From: Acetobacteraceae bacterium | Lineage (GTDB): Bacteria; Pseudomonadota; Alphaproteobacteria; Acetobacterales; Acetobacteraceae | NCBI GenBank assembly: GCA_030039695.1 | Contig: JASHVB010000152.1 | Span: 1 to 5,359 of the forward strand | Length of the DNA: 5,359 nucleotides | Direction: 5' to 3' | Shown: positions 1-5,359 of the stretch, in pieces | Position numbering within the stretch: position 1 is the first letter of the stretch | How the letters are laid out: the number at the start of each line of letters is the position of its first letter | Program-made: the position numbers and the translations under genes | Notes under the pieces: generated by a model | What the model was told of the DNA's origin: nothing | The model's input: the letters and a program-made list of their open reading frames with translations, nothing else | The model's database searches: none

Positions 1-759
1 CGCCTGCATGTGCTGAACCACAAAGGTGACTACTACTCGGTGCGCGGCCCGCTCAACATTGCGCGGCCGATCCAGGGCTGGCCGGTCATCGTCCAAGCCG
101 GCGCATCCGAGGCCGGTCGGCAGTTCGCGGCCGAAGTCGCCGAAGTCATCTTTGCCGGTGCCGGCGATCTAGCAGGTGGTCGCGCGCTTTATGCCGACAT
201 CAAGGGGCGCATGGCAAAGCTCGGCCGCAACCCCGATCATCTGAAAATCCTGCCGGGAGCCTTCGTGGTGGTCGGCGATTCTTTGGCCGAAGCCAAGGAG
301 AAGCGCGCGCAGCTCGACAGCCTGGTGCACTACGACAGCGCGATTGCGTCGCTGTCGATCGCGCTTGGCACTGACGCATCGAAGTTCGACCCCGACCGCC
401 CGCTTCCAGACATCCCCGAGACCAACGCCAGCCAGAGCGGACGCGCGCGGGCCATCGCTCTCGCGCAGCGAGAGAGCCTGACTGTCCGCCAACTCGCGCA
501 GCGCCTCGGCGGTTATGCCGGTCCTGCTCTGCTTGGAACGCCGGCGATGATCGCCGACCAGATGGAGGAGTGGCTGACCACCAACGCTTGCGACGGGTTC
601 AACATCATGTTCCCCTACCTACCCGGCGGGCTGGATGACTTTGTTGAGCGCGTCGTGCCAGAACTGCAGCGACGCGGCTTATTCCGCAAGGCGTATGAAG
701 GCAAGACGCTGCGCGAAAACCTTGGCCTGCCGCGACCAGAAAACAGGTTCTTCACCTGA
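1..759 (+). CDS. NtaA/SnaA/DszA-type FMN-dependent monooxygenase, C-terminal part (5' end outside window)
   Basis: This is the C-terminal 252 codons of a bacterial-luciferase-fold (LLM class) flavin monooxygenase of the nitrilotriacetate monooxygenase component A family. The reading frame is open to the left edge. The first visible residues (RLHVLNHKGDYYSVRGPLN) match the middle of the family, so the GTG at 10 is internal rather than the start. The family hallmark PVIVQAGASEAGR is at visible residues 28-40, and a GTPAMIADQMEEW-type segment precedes the C-terminal barrel region. Family members are about 440-460 residues, so roughly 190 N-terminal residues are missing. Known members use FMNH2 delivered by a separate reductase to oxygenate chelators, sulfur heterocycles and similar compounds; they are cytoplasmic. 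No reductase gene is visible here. The stop is followed 17 nt later by the next gene, which fits an operon. The family call is firm; the substrate is unknown. Confidence 0.9.
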   Translation, partial: RLHVLNHKGDYYSVRGPLNIARPIQGWPVIVQAGASEAGRQFAAEVAEVIFAGAGDLAGGRALYADIKGRMAKLGRNPDHLKILPGAFVVVGDSLAEAKEKRAQLDSLVHYDSAIASLSIALGTDASKFDPDRPLPDIPETNASQSGRARAIALAQRESLTVRQLAQRLGGYAGPALLGTPAMIADQMEEWLTTNACDGFNIMFPYLPGGLDDFVERVVPELQRRGLFRKAYEGKTLRENLGLPRPENRFFT

Positions 760-776
760 CCCGAGGGAGCCAGTCG

Positions 777-1112
777 ATGATCACTGCTATCGTGCTTTAC
801 GATCTGCCGCCACATATCGACCGCGAGGCCTGCCGGGAGCATTTCCTGAAGATCGCGCCAGACTTCCTCGGCGTGCACGGCTTCGTCCGCAAACAGTTCA
901 TCTGCGACTCGGAAGGCCGTGTTGCCGGCGGATCCTATATCTGGGAAGATCTCGGGTCAGCGAAGGCATTCTACAACGGCCCCTGGCTGGAGGGCATTCG
1001 CAGCCGCTATGGCTGCGAGCCGCGCATATCCTATTTCGACACGTTCGCCATCGCCGATCAGGCGACGAATTACGCCGGCGCGCCGCTCTTGCCGCAATAC
1101 GCAACGGCCTGA
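777..1112 (+). CDS. YdhR-like dimeric alpha+beta barrel protein (putative monooxygenase)
   Basis: This is a 111-residue soluble protein. Its pattern fits the ferredoxin-like alpha+beta barrel: strand (ITAIVLYDL), helix (residues 15-27), strand with GFVRKQF (35-41), then AGGSYIWEDLGSAKAFY (50-66) and a final strand around RISYFDTF (83-90). The AGGxYxxxDxxSAxAF stretch resembles Escherichia coli YdhR, the type member of the 'putative mono-oxygenase' family. The biochemical role of that family is not settled; related barrels act as small oxygenases, isomerases or accessory proteins. The ATG is supported by a GAGGGAG ribosome binding site (763-769) with 7-nt spacing. It lies 17 nt after the flavin monooxygenase and 15 nt before the dehydrogenase, so it probably acts on the same pathway. 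The fold assignment is fairly sure; an enzymatic function is not. Confidence 0.8.
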   Translation: MITAIVLYDLPPHIDREACREHFLKIAPDFLGVHGFVRKQFICDSEGRVAGGSYIWEDLGSAKAFYNGPWLEGIRSRYGCEPRISYFDTFAIADQATNYAGAPLLPQYATA

Positions 1113-1127
1113 CGAAGGAAGCGCCCG

Positions 1128-1874
1128 ATGCCCGGATTGCTCGACGGAAGGCTGGCGCTGATCACTGGCGCCGGGTCAGGCATCGGTGAAGCCATCGCCT
1201 ACGGCATGGCGGATGCCGGTGCGCGCGTGCTTGTGGCTGACCTCAAGGGCCATGCCGCGCAACGTGTCGCCACCGCGATAGGCCGGCACACCACGGGCTA
1301 CACGGTGGATGTGCGGGACCGCGAGGTATGCGACGGACTCGCCTCAGCGATCCACCGGCAGATAGGACCAATCTCGATCCTGGTGAACAATGCCGGCGTC
1401 ATCCGCCGTAGCAAGGTGGATGCGGAAACCGCGCGCCGGGACTGGGATGCGACGCTGTCCGTCAATCTCGATGGCCCATACAACGTGACGACGGCGTTCC
1501 TGGGACATTTGAAGGAAACCAAGGGGTGCATCATCAACATCGGCTCGATCCAGTCTTTTGTGGCGTTGCCGAATTCCGCTGCCTACACCGCATCGAAGGG
1601 CGGCATCCGCGCGCTGACCAAGGCGCTGGCAATTGAACTGTCGCCGCTCGGCATTCGTGTCAATGCGATCGGCCCCGGCATGATCGCAACGCCGCTGAAC
1701 GCGCAGGCGCGGGAGAACCCGGACTATATGCGCAATTTCCAGAACCGCATTCCGCTCGGCCGGATCGGCGAACCTGCCGACATCGCGGGCCCCGCTGTTT
1801 TCCTCGCATCCGACATGGCGCGCTATGTCACCGGCGTGACGCTGCCGGTGGATGGTGGCTTCCTTGCGTACTGA
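1128..1874 (+). CDS. Classical short-chain dehydrogenase/reductase (FabG-like SDR)
   Basis: This 248-residue Rossmann-fold oxidoreductase has every classical SDR motif. The cofactor loop TGAGSGIG is at residues 13-20, Asp38 ends the second beta strand, and NNAG is at 87-90. The catalytic tetrad is Asn113, Ser140, Tyr153 and Lys157 (YTASK). A PGMIATP segment follows at 183-189, and the C-terminal VDGG is at 241-244. Asp38 normally favours NAD(H) over NADP(H), which suits an oxidative, catabolic role. Length is typical of the family. The start is supported by a GAAGGAAG ribosome binding site (1114-1121) 6 nt before the ATG. It probably oxidises a secondary alcohol made by the neighbouring monooxygenase or hydrolase; that is inference from context. 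FabG-like annotation by similarity would be likely, but the setting argues against fatty acid synthesis. Confidence 0.93.
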   Translation: MPGLLDGRLALITGAGSGIGEAIAYGMADAGARVLVADLKGHAAQRVATAIGRHTTGYTVDVRDREVCDGLASAIHRQIGPISILVNNAGVIRRSKVDAETARRDWDATLSVNLDGPYNVTTAFLGHLKETKGCIINIGSIQSFVALPNSAAYTASKGGIRALTKALAIELSPLGIRVNAIGPGMIATPLNAQARENPDYMRNFQNRIPLGRIGEPADIAGPAVFLASDMARYVTGVTLPVDGGFLAY

Positions 1875-1875
1875 C

Positions 1876-2778
1876 ATGCAGAAGACGGTCCGCACGACAC
1901 GACTGCAAATCGCTTACCTGGAGAGCGGACCCGCGGACGGCGTGCCGGTGATCCTGCTGCATGGCTGGCCTTCGGACGTGCACGATTACGATGATGCCGC
2001 GGCAACGTTGGCGGCAGAAGGTTTCCGCGTCCTGGTACCTTGGTTGCGTGGTTATGGACCGACGCGGTTCCTCGACACGGCAACGCCTCGGTCCGGCCAG
2101 CAGGCGATCTTGGGCGCCGACGTCCGAGATTTCATGGACGCGCTCGGCATCCACCAAGCGGTACTGGGCGGTTACGATTGGGGCGGACGTGCGGCATGCG
2201 TCGTCGCGGCGCTGTGGCCGGAGCGGGTCCGGGCGCTGGTGACGATCAACGGCTACGCGATCCAGAACATTGCCGCGTCCGGCAGAGCCGCATCGGCAGA
2301 GCAGGAACATCGCTTTTGGTATCAGTGGTATTTCCACACCGAGCGCGGCCGCGCCGGACTCATGCAGAACCGCCGCGACATCGCCCGGCTGCTATGGCGA
2401 CTCTGGTCGCCGAACTGGGCGTTCCAGGACGCGACGTTCGATGCGACGGCTGCAAGCTTCGACAATCCGGATTTCGTCGACGTGACGATCCAGTCCTATC
2501 GCCACCGTTACGGCAACGCCCCAGGCGACCCGGCGGTGGAAGAACTGGAACGCCGCCTCGCGGCCACACCGAAGATTTCCGTTCCCACAATCGTGCTGCA
2601 TGGCGAGGCCGACGGCGTCGGTCCAGTGGACGGATCCGCCAATCACGGCCGGTTTTTCGCCGGCCATTACGAACGGCGCGTGATTCCGGTGGCCGGACAT
2701 TTCTTGTCGCGCGAGCGGCCGGATACTGTGGTCCAGGCGGTGCGGGATCTGCTGGCACTGACGATCGACAAAACGTGA
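1876..2778 (+). CDS. Alpha/beta hydrolase, epoxide hydrolase-like (Asp nucleophile)
   Basis: This is a 300-residue alpha/beta hydrolase. The oxyanion-hole motif HGWP is at 29-32. The nucleophile elbow is GGYDWGG (98-104), with Asp101 in place of the Ser of esterases. The acid is probably Asp246 in HGEAD, and the base is His275 in AGHF. An Asp nucleophile followed by Trp is typical of epoxide hydrolases and haloalkane dehalogenases. The cap has aromatic QWYFHTERG (150-158) and SYRHRYG (207-213), whose tyrosines (152 and 208 or 212) sit where epoxide hydrolases carry their ring-opening Tyr pair. This favours epoxide hydrolase over dehalogenase. The ATG at 1876 is one nucleotide after the dehydrogenase stop and has no strong ribosome binding site, suggesting translational coupling. 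An in-frame ATG at 1852 would add 8 residues and overlap the upstream gene; 1876 is preferred because the first core strand begins soon after it. Confidence 0.88.
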   Translation: MQKTVRTTRLQIAYLESGPADGVPVILLHGWPSDVHDYDDAAATLAAEGFRVLVPWLRGYGPTRFLDTATPRSGQQAILGADVRDFMDALGIHQAVLGGYDWGGRAACVVAALWPERVRALVTINGYAIQNIAASGRAASAEQEHRFWYQWYFHTERGRAGLMQNRRDIARLLWRLWSPNWAFQDATFDATAASFDNPDFVDVTIQSYRHRYGNAPGDPAVEELERRLAATPKISVPTIVLHGEADGVGPVDGSANHGRFFAGHYERRVIPVAGHFLSRERPDTVVQAVRDLLALTIDKT

Positions 2779-2853
2779 GCCACGCGTTTGCGATGACACC
2801 TGATCGCCCTGTCCCGCCTCAGCGATGCGCAGCCCCGGATGATCAGGAAAAGC

Positions 2854-2858
2854 AGGAG
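2854..2858 (+). promoter_or_regulatory. Ribosome binding site that sets the DUF169 start
   Basis: AGGAG lies 8 nt before the ATG at 2867. An in-frame GTG at 2858 overlaps this site and so cannot be the start served by it. This fixes the DUF169 gene at 2867. Confidence 0.7.
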
Positions 2859-2866
2859 TGACACCC

Positions 2867-3682
2867 ATGAATGATGCCGCCGCAGCTGCCACCGTACCGG
2901 CGCTGGATGCCAAGGCGATCGCCGAACTGGCAGACCAACTTTCGCAGCTTCTGCGGCTGCGCACATTGCCGATCGGCATGAAGGGCTTCGCCGATGTTGA
3001 AGCAATGGCCAATGTCGCTGGCCTGCGTCGCCCGCCCAAGGGCCGCACGTTCTCCACCTGCCAGCTGGTGACGCAGGCGCGCATGGCCGGCTTCACCCTT
3101 GGCATCACCACCGAGAACATTCCTGCATTCTCAAGCTGCAGCAGCGTCATCGGCCTCGATGCACCGGGCGAGATCTATACCTCGGGCCGTAAGATGGACG
3201 GCGTCTGGTTCGAGAACCGCGAAGCAGCCGCTGCACACCAGGCCGGCATGTCGCGTGTCGCACCCGGCACGTATCAGGGCATGGTGGTTTCGCCGCTGCG
3301 AACGGCACGGCTTGACCCGCCGGATATCTGTCTCTTTTACGGCAATCCAGCGCAGATGATCCTGTTCATCAACGGACTGCAATGGAAAAACTATCAGCGC
3401 TACGATTTCAGCATCACTGGCGAAAGCGCGTGCGCGGACAGTTGGGGTCATGCGCTGAAAACCCGCACTGTCAGCCTCTCTATTCCGTGTTACGCCGAAC
3501 GGCGCTATGGCGGCGTCGCGGATGACGAAATGCTGATGGCCTGTCCGCCGGAGGATCTGCGGCGTGCGGTCACCGGCCTGCAAGGCTTGTCGAAGGCCGG
3601 GCTGCGCTACCCGATCATGCCGTTCGGTCCGCAGGCAGAGCCGGCAGAAGGCATGGCCAAGAGCTACGCCGGAAAGTCGTAG
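2867..3682 (+). CDS. DUF169 family protein
   Basis: This is a 271-residue soluble protein of the DUF169 (COG2043) family, whose biochemical function is unknown. It starts with a helix-forming Ala-rich segment, followed by the family-typical LRLRTLPIGMKGF (29-41) and TFSTCQLVTQAR (61-72). GESACADSWG is at 185-194, and IPCYAERRYGG with DDEMLMACP is at 207-227. Six cysteines are present, at 65, 91, 155, 189, 208 and 226. Cys65, Cys189 and Cys208 lie in the most family-like blocks and could be a metal or redox site, but that is a guess. No signal peptide or membrane segment is seen. It is the last gene of the + strand run, 88 nt after the hydrolase, and probably belongs to the same pathway. An upstream GTG (2858) would add three residues but overlaps the ribosome binding site. 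Confidence 0.88.
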   Translation: MNDAAAAATVPALDAKAIAELADQLSQLLRLRTLPIGMKGFADVEAMANVAGLRRPPKGRTFSTCQLVTQARMAGFTLGITTENIPAFSSCSSVIGLDAPGEIYTSGRKMDGVWFENREAAAAHQAGMSRVAPGTYQGMVVSPLRTARLDPPDICLFYGNPAQMILFINGLQWKNYQRYDFSITGESACADSWGHALKTRTVSLSIPCYAERRYGGVADDEMLMACPPEDLRRAVTGLQGLSKAGLRYPIMPFGPQAEPAEGMAKSYAGKS

Positions 3683-3769
3683 ACACAGCCGCTGTCAGTG
3701 CGCGGAGCGCAGGACGCGGCATTCTGCCGCAGCAGATTGCGGCGGCCGGATGACCCCGCGACTATTCGC
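3683..3769. other. Convergent intergenic gap with a small hairpin
   Basis: This gap separates the + strand operon from the - strand envelope genes, so transcripts from both sides end here. A perfect 5-bp inverted repeat GCGGC/GCCGC (3716-3720 and 3726-3730, loop ATTCT) is present, and the right arm could instead pair with a GCGGC further on. There is no T-tract on either strand, so it is not a standard intrinsic terminator. Nothing else was recognised. Confidence 0.4.
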
Positions 3770-4255
3770 TCACTGCATCGCCGCCACTTGGGGAATCGCC
3801 GCGTCGATCAGCTGTACCGCCTGCATCCGCCGACCGGCAGCGAGCGCGTGCAACGCCTGGTCAATCTGCGCCACTGCCGGATTGTCACTGGAATTACCGG
3901 TCTGGCCCTGCGGCACCGAACGATCCAGCAGTCGCGTCTGCGCCATTTCGAGCGCTTGCTGCGACTCACCGGTCTTGCCTTCCCGCAGCGCAAGCTCGGC
4001 CGCCCGCAGATAGTCAGCAGCAGAGGCATCTGGCCCGACCTGCGGTGACGGCAGATTGGGCGCGATCTCCGAGCGCGTGTCGCGCTGATCGATATTGCTT
4101 GCGCGATTCCCCATCGGCATGGACATGCCGGTGCCGACATCGTTGCCCGGGCGCGCACCGGTGAGCGGGTTGGTGCCTGGTGGCACGCCCTGTGCAAAAG
4201 CGGGTGTCCCCAGCAGCGTGGAAAGCGCAACGGCAGACAAAAGGGCGGAACGCAT
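3770..4255 (-). CDS. Small exported protein of unknown function with signal peptide
   Basis: This is a 161-residue protein that starts with a clear Sec signal peptide: MRS, a hydrophobic stretch (4-17) and a TPAFA/QG cleavage site after Ala21. The mature protein has a Gly/Pro/Asn-rich, probably disordered region (23-75) containing a small Met cluster, GMSMPMG (43-49). Two helical stretches follow: 77-110 (AADYLRAAELALREG, then ALEMAQTRLLDRS) and 125-158 (DQALHALAAGRRMQAVQLIDAAI). These look like one TPR-like helical hairpin repeated with a linker, as in small helix-repeat proteins. No lipobox and no catalytic motif are seen. The frame is open upstream to 4396, but the signal peptide and an AGGAG site fix the start at 4255. 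It lies 110 nt downstream of the acyltransferase on the same strand and may share its transcript. It is probably periplasmic; the function is unknown. Confidence 0.8.
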   Translation of the reverse strand: MRSALLSAVALSTLLGTPAFAQGVPPGTNPLTGARPGNDVGTGMSMPMGNRASNIDQRDTRSEIAPNLPSPQVGPDASAADYLRAAELALREGKTGESQQALEMAQTRLLDRSVPQGQTGNSSDNPAVAQIDQALHALAAGRRMQAVQLIDAAIPQVAAMQ

Positions 4256-4262
4256 GGGCGAT

Positions 4263-4267
4263 CTCCT
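4263..4267 (-). promoter_or_regulatory. Ribosome binding site that sets the exported protein's start
   Basis: On the - strand AGGAG lies 7 nt before the ATG at 4255-4253. The long upstream extension of the same frame has no such site and would bury the signal peptide, so the shorter start is chosen. Confidence 0.75.
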
Positions 4268-4355
4268 GAATGAGAGAGCGCTGCGTTGCGTAGCCGGCGC
4301 TGTCGACGTAATTGTGGCAGAACCACGCGGATGCGATGACAAAGCGTTGAGGGGC

Positions 4356-4371
4356 CGGTAGCGCCCTACCG
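4356..4371 (-). repeat. Inverted repeat across the acyltransferase stop codon
   Basis: A perfect 6-bp inverted repeat, CGGTAG/CTACCG with a 4-base loop, spans the TAG stop (4368-4366) of the acyltransferase. The RNA could form a short hairpin at the 3' end of that gene. No U-tract follows, so it is at best a weak terminator or an RNA processing or stability element; it may also be chance. Confidence 0.4.
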
Positions 4372-5256
4372 CCAGCGCCGGTGAAACCACAGCCATTGGT
4401 CCGGGTGCTCGCGGATCCAGCCTTCCACCACACTATTTATCATTTGCGTTGCCGCCGCGACATCTACCTGTCCGGATGTATCACGCGGCAATGTGAACGG
4501 CCCGTCGGCCGTGATATGGAACCGTCGATCCGGCAGTCGGATCACGCGAACGCCGATCACAGGACAGTCAAACTGTCGTGCCAGACGCGCGATCGTCGGA
4601 TTGGCTTTGCAATGGCGGCCGAAGAATACGACGTCCGCGCCGCGTGAGAAATGCTGATCCACCAGCATACCAAGATGCTCGCCGTTCTCCAGCGCCGCCG
4701 CCATCTCCAGGGCCGCCTGCGCACGCGTGCGAATCAGCCGGCCCATCAGCGGCGCCCGGATGCGTATAATCTCCTTCGCCACCGCTTTGTTGTTCGGCAT
4801 GCGATAGACGACCGCGGACGGCAGGCCATGCGCCGCCGCAGCCAATGCCGGCAGTTCCCAATTGCCGAGATGCGCGGCAAAGCACAGCGCCGGTTGGCCG
4901 TCGTCACGCAACGCGACAAACGTATCCTCGGCATCGGTGATGATGCGGCCTTGATTGGGACGGTCAGGATCGAAGTCCCACAGTCGCCCGAGATGCACAT
5001 ATTCGCCGGCGACACGCCCCAGGTTTTCCCACGCACCACGCAGCGTCGCCTCGATCCACGCCGCATCCTTATCGGGATACGCCGCGCGCAAATTGGCCTG
5101 GCCGATGCGGTGCGCCGGCACCCACGGGCCGACCGTGCGCGCTATTGCGCCGCACATGTCAGACGCTCGGTCAGGGTCGCTGCGACGCAGTAAAGCCAAC
5201 AGCCATTTAACGATACGCCCGAGAACGCGATCGCCGTAGCGGGACAGCAGCCGCAT
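4366..5256 (-). CDS. Lipid A acyltransferase, LpxL/HtrB family (LpxXL-like)
   Basis: This is a 296-residue lysophospholipid acyltransferase-superfamily protein of the lauroyl/myristoyl acyltransferase branch, which transfers an acyl chain from acyl-ACP to a hydroxyl of a lipid A precursor at the inner membrane. It shows an N-terminal amphipathic to hydrophobic segment with LGRIVKWLLALL (12-23). The catalytic HX4E motif is HLGNWE (His129-Glu134). MLVDQHFSRGADVVFFGR (near 197-214) is the second conserved block, and the protein ends in the family signature DQWLWFHRRWR. Length is normal. The ATG directly follows the stop of an upstream zinc-type dehydrogenase (TGAATG) with no good ribosome binding site, so translation is probably coupled. 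In Rhizobiales this adh-acyltransferase pair ends the acpXL cluster that adds a very-long-chain hydroxy fatty acid to lipid A; by that context it is probably LpxXL. An ordinary LpxL paralogue cannot be excluded without the upstream genes. Confidence 0.9.
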   Translation of the reverse strand: MRLLSRYGDRVLGRIVKWLLALLRRSDPDRASDMCGAIARTVGPWVPAHRIGQANLRAAYPDKDAAWIEATLRGAWENLGRVAGEYVHLGRLWDFDPDRPNQGRIITDAEDTFVALRDDGQPALCFAAHLGNWELPALAAAAHGLPSAVVYRMPNNKAVAKEIIRIRAPLMGRLIRTRAQAALEMAAALENGEHLGMLVDQHFSRGADVVFFGRHCKANPTIARLARQFDCPVIGVRVIRLPDRRFHITADGPFTLPRDTSGQVDVAAATQMINSVVEGWIREHPDQWLWFHRRWR

Positions 5257-5359
5257 TCACAGCTCGACGAGGAGCTTGCCAAACACGTCGCGGCGTTCCA
5301 GGCGCGCCAGGCCGTCACGGAACTTGTCGAGTGGATACACGGTATCAATCACCGGCCGT
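5257..5359 (-). CDS. Zinc-binding (MDR) alcohol dehydrogenase/quinone oxidoreductase, C-terminal fragment
   Basis: Only the last 33 codons before the TGA (5259-5257) are in the window; the rest lies beyond the right edge. The translation contains RPVIDTVYPLDKFRDGLARL and ends GKLLVEL. This is the typical C-terminus of medium-chain dehydrogenases/quinone oxidoreductases, where a 'P-V-I-D-x-v-y-p-l' strand is followed by a helix and a final 'GK-v-V-L' strand. The adjacent acyltransferase suggests it is the adh gene of the acpXL-type very-long-chain fatty acid cluster, where an enoyl-reductase-like role in chain elongation has been proposed. With so little sequence the family call rests on these few residues plus context. 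Confidence 0.75.
   Translation of the reverse strand, partial: RPVIDTVYPLDKFRDGLARLERRDVFGKLLVEL

Noticed and set aside
1344..1895. Antisense frame (183 codons) over the short-chain dehydrogenase
   Set aside because: The dehydrogenase on the + strand has a complete motif set; the antisense product is Arg-rich and unrecognisable.
2040..2861. Long + strand frame (273 codons) overlapping the hydrolase
   Set aside because: It is a shifted frame of the hydrolase gene with very high Arg and Gly content and no domain; the hydrolase frame has all catalytic motifs.
2392..3150. Long open frame on the - strand (252 codons) across the hydrolase and DUF169 genes
   Set aside because: It is antisense to two genes with clear family motifs, its translation is rich in Arg/Pro/Ser as expected for a GC-rich shadow frame, and it shows no recognisable domain.
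3716..3743. Intrinsic terminator between the convergent gene sets
   Set aside because: The GC-rich hairpin exists but is only 5 bp, has alternative pairing partners and is not followed by a T-tract on either strand.
4256..4365. Possible sigma-70-like promoter before the exported-protein gene (TTGTCA on the - strand)
   Set aside because: A TTGTCA box is present but no -10-like hexamer lies at 16-18 nt; the nearest AT-rich stretch (CACAAT) is about 20 nt away, so it is not supported.
4651..5193. + strand frame (180 codons) across the acyltransferase
   Set aside because: It is antisense to the acyltransferase, which has an intact HX4E motif and typical C-terminus; the + frame has no domain or ribosome binding site.
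1..5359. Mobile element, CRISPR or phage remnants
   Set aside because: No transposase or integrase fragment, no direct repeat array and no flanking duplications were seen; coding is dense and uniform in style.

Overview
The window is GC-rich, densely coding bacterial DNA. The closest match is an alphaproteobacterium of the Rhizobiales (Bradyrhizobium or Rhodopseudomonas type) or Rhodospirillales (Acetobacteraceae type). The main clue is the right end, where a zinc-type dehydrogenase C-terminus sits directly before a lipid A lauroyl-type acyltransferase. This is the order seen at the end of the acpXL/fabZ/fabF/adh/lpxXL very-long-chain fatty acid cluster of Rhizobiales. The taxonomic call is an inference, since there is no rRNA or marker gene.

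Left two thirds (1-3682, + strand) is a compact run of five genes read as one operon. In order: the C-terminal part of an NtaA/DszA-type FMN-dependent monooxygenase, cut by the window edge; a 111-residue YdhR-like dimeric alpha+beta barrel protein; a classical NAD-type short-chain dehydrogenase; an alpha/beta hydrolase with an Asp nucleophile and epoxide-hydrolase-like features; and a DUF169 protein. Gaps are 17, 15, 1 and 88 nt. The set looks like a catabolic pathway in which a flavin monooxygenase oxygenates a substrate, a hydrolase adds water to an epoxide or similar intermediate, and a dehydrogenase oxidises the resulting alcohol. The substrate cannot be read from the sequence, and no flavin reductase, transporter or regulator lies inside the window.

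Right third (3770-5359, - strand) converges on that operon across an 87-nt gap. Reading leftward from the right edge it holds the last 33 codons of a zinc-binding (MDR) dehydrogenase, then an LpxL/HtrB-family acyltransferase whose ATG directly follows the dehydrogenase stop (TGAATG). After 110 nt comes a small exported protein with a clear signal peptide and a helical C-terminal half. The first two fit outer-membrane lipid A acylation; the third is of unknown function.

No tRNA, rRNA, insertion sequence, CRISPR array or convincing Rho-independent terminator was seen. The window looks like a junction between an accessory catabolic operon and a conserved envelope-biosynthesis locus.
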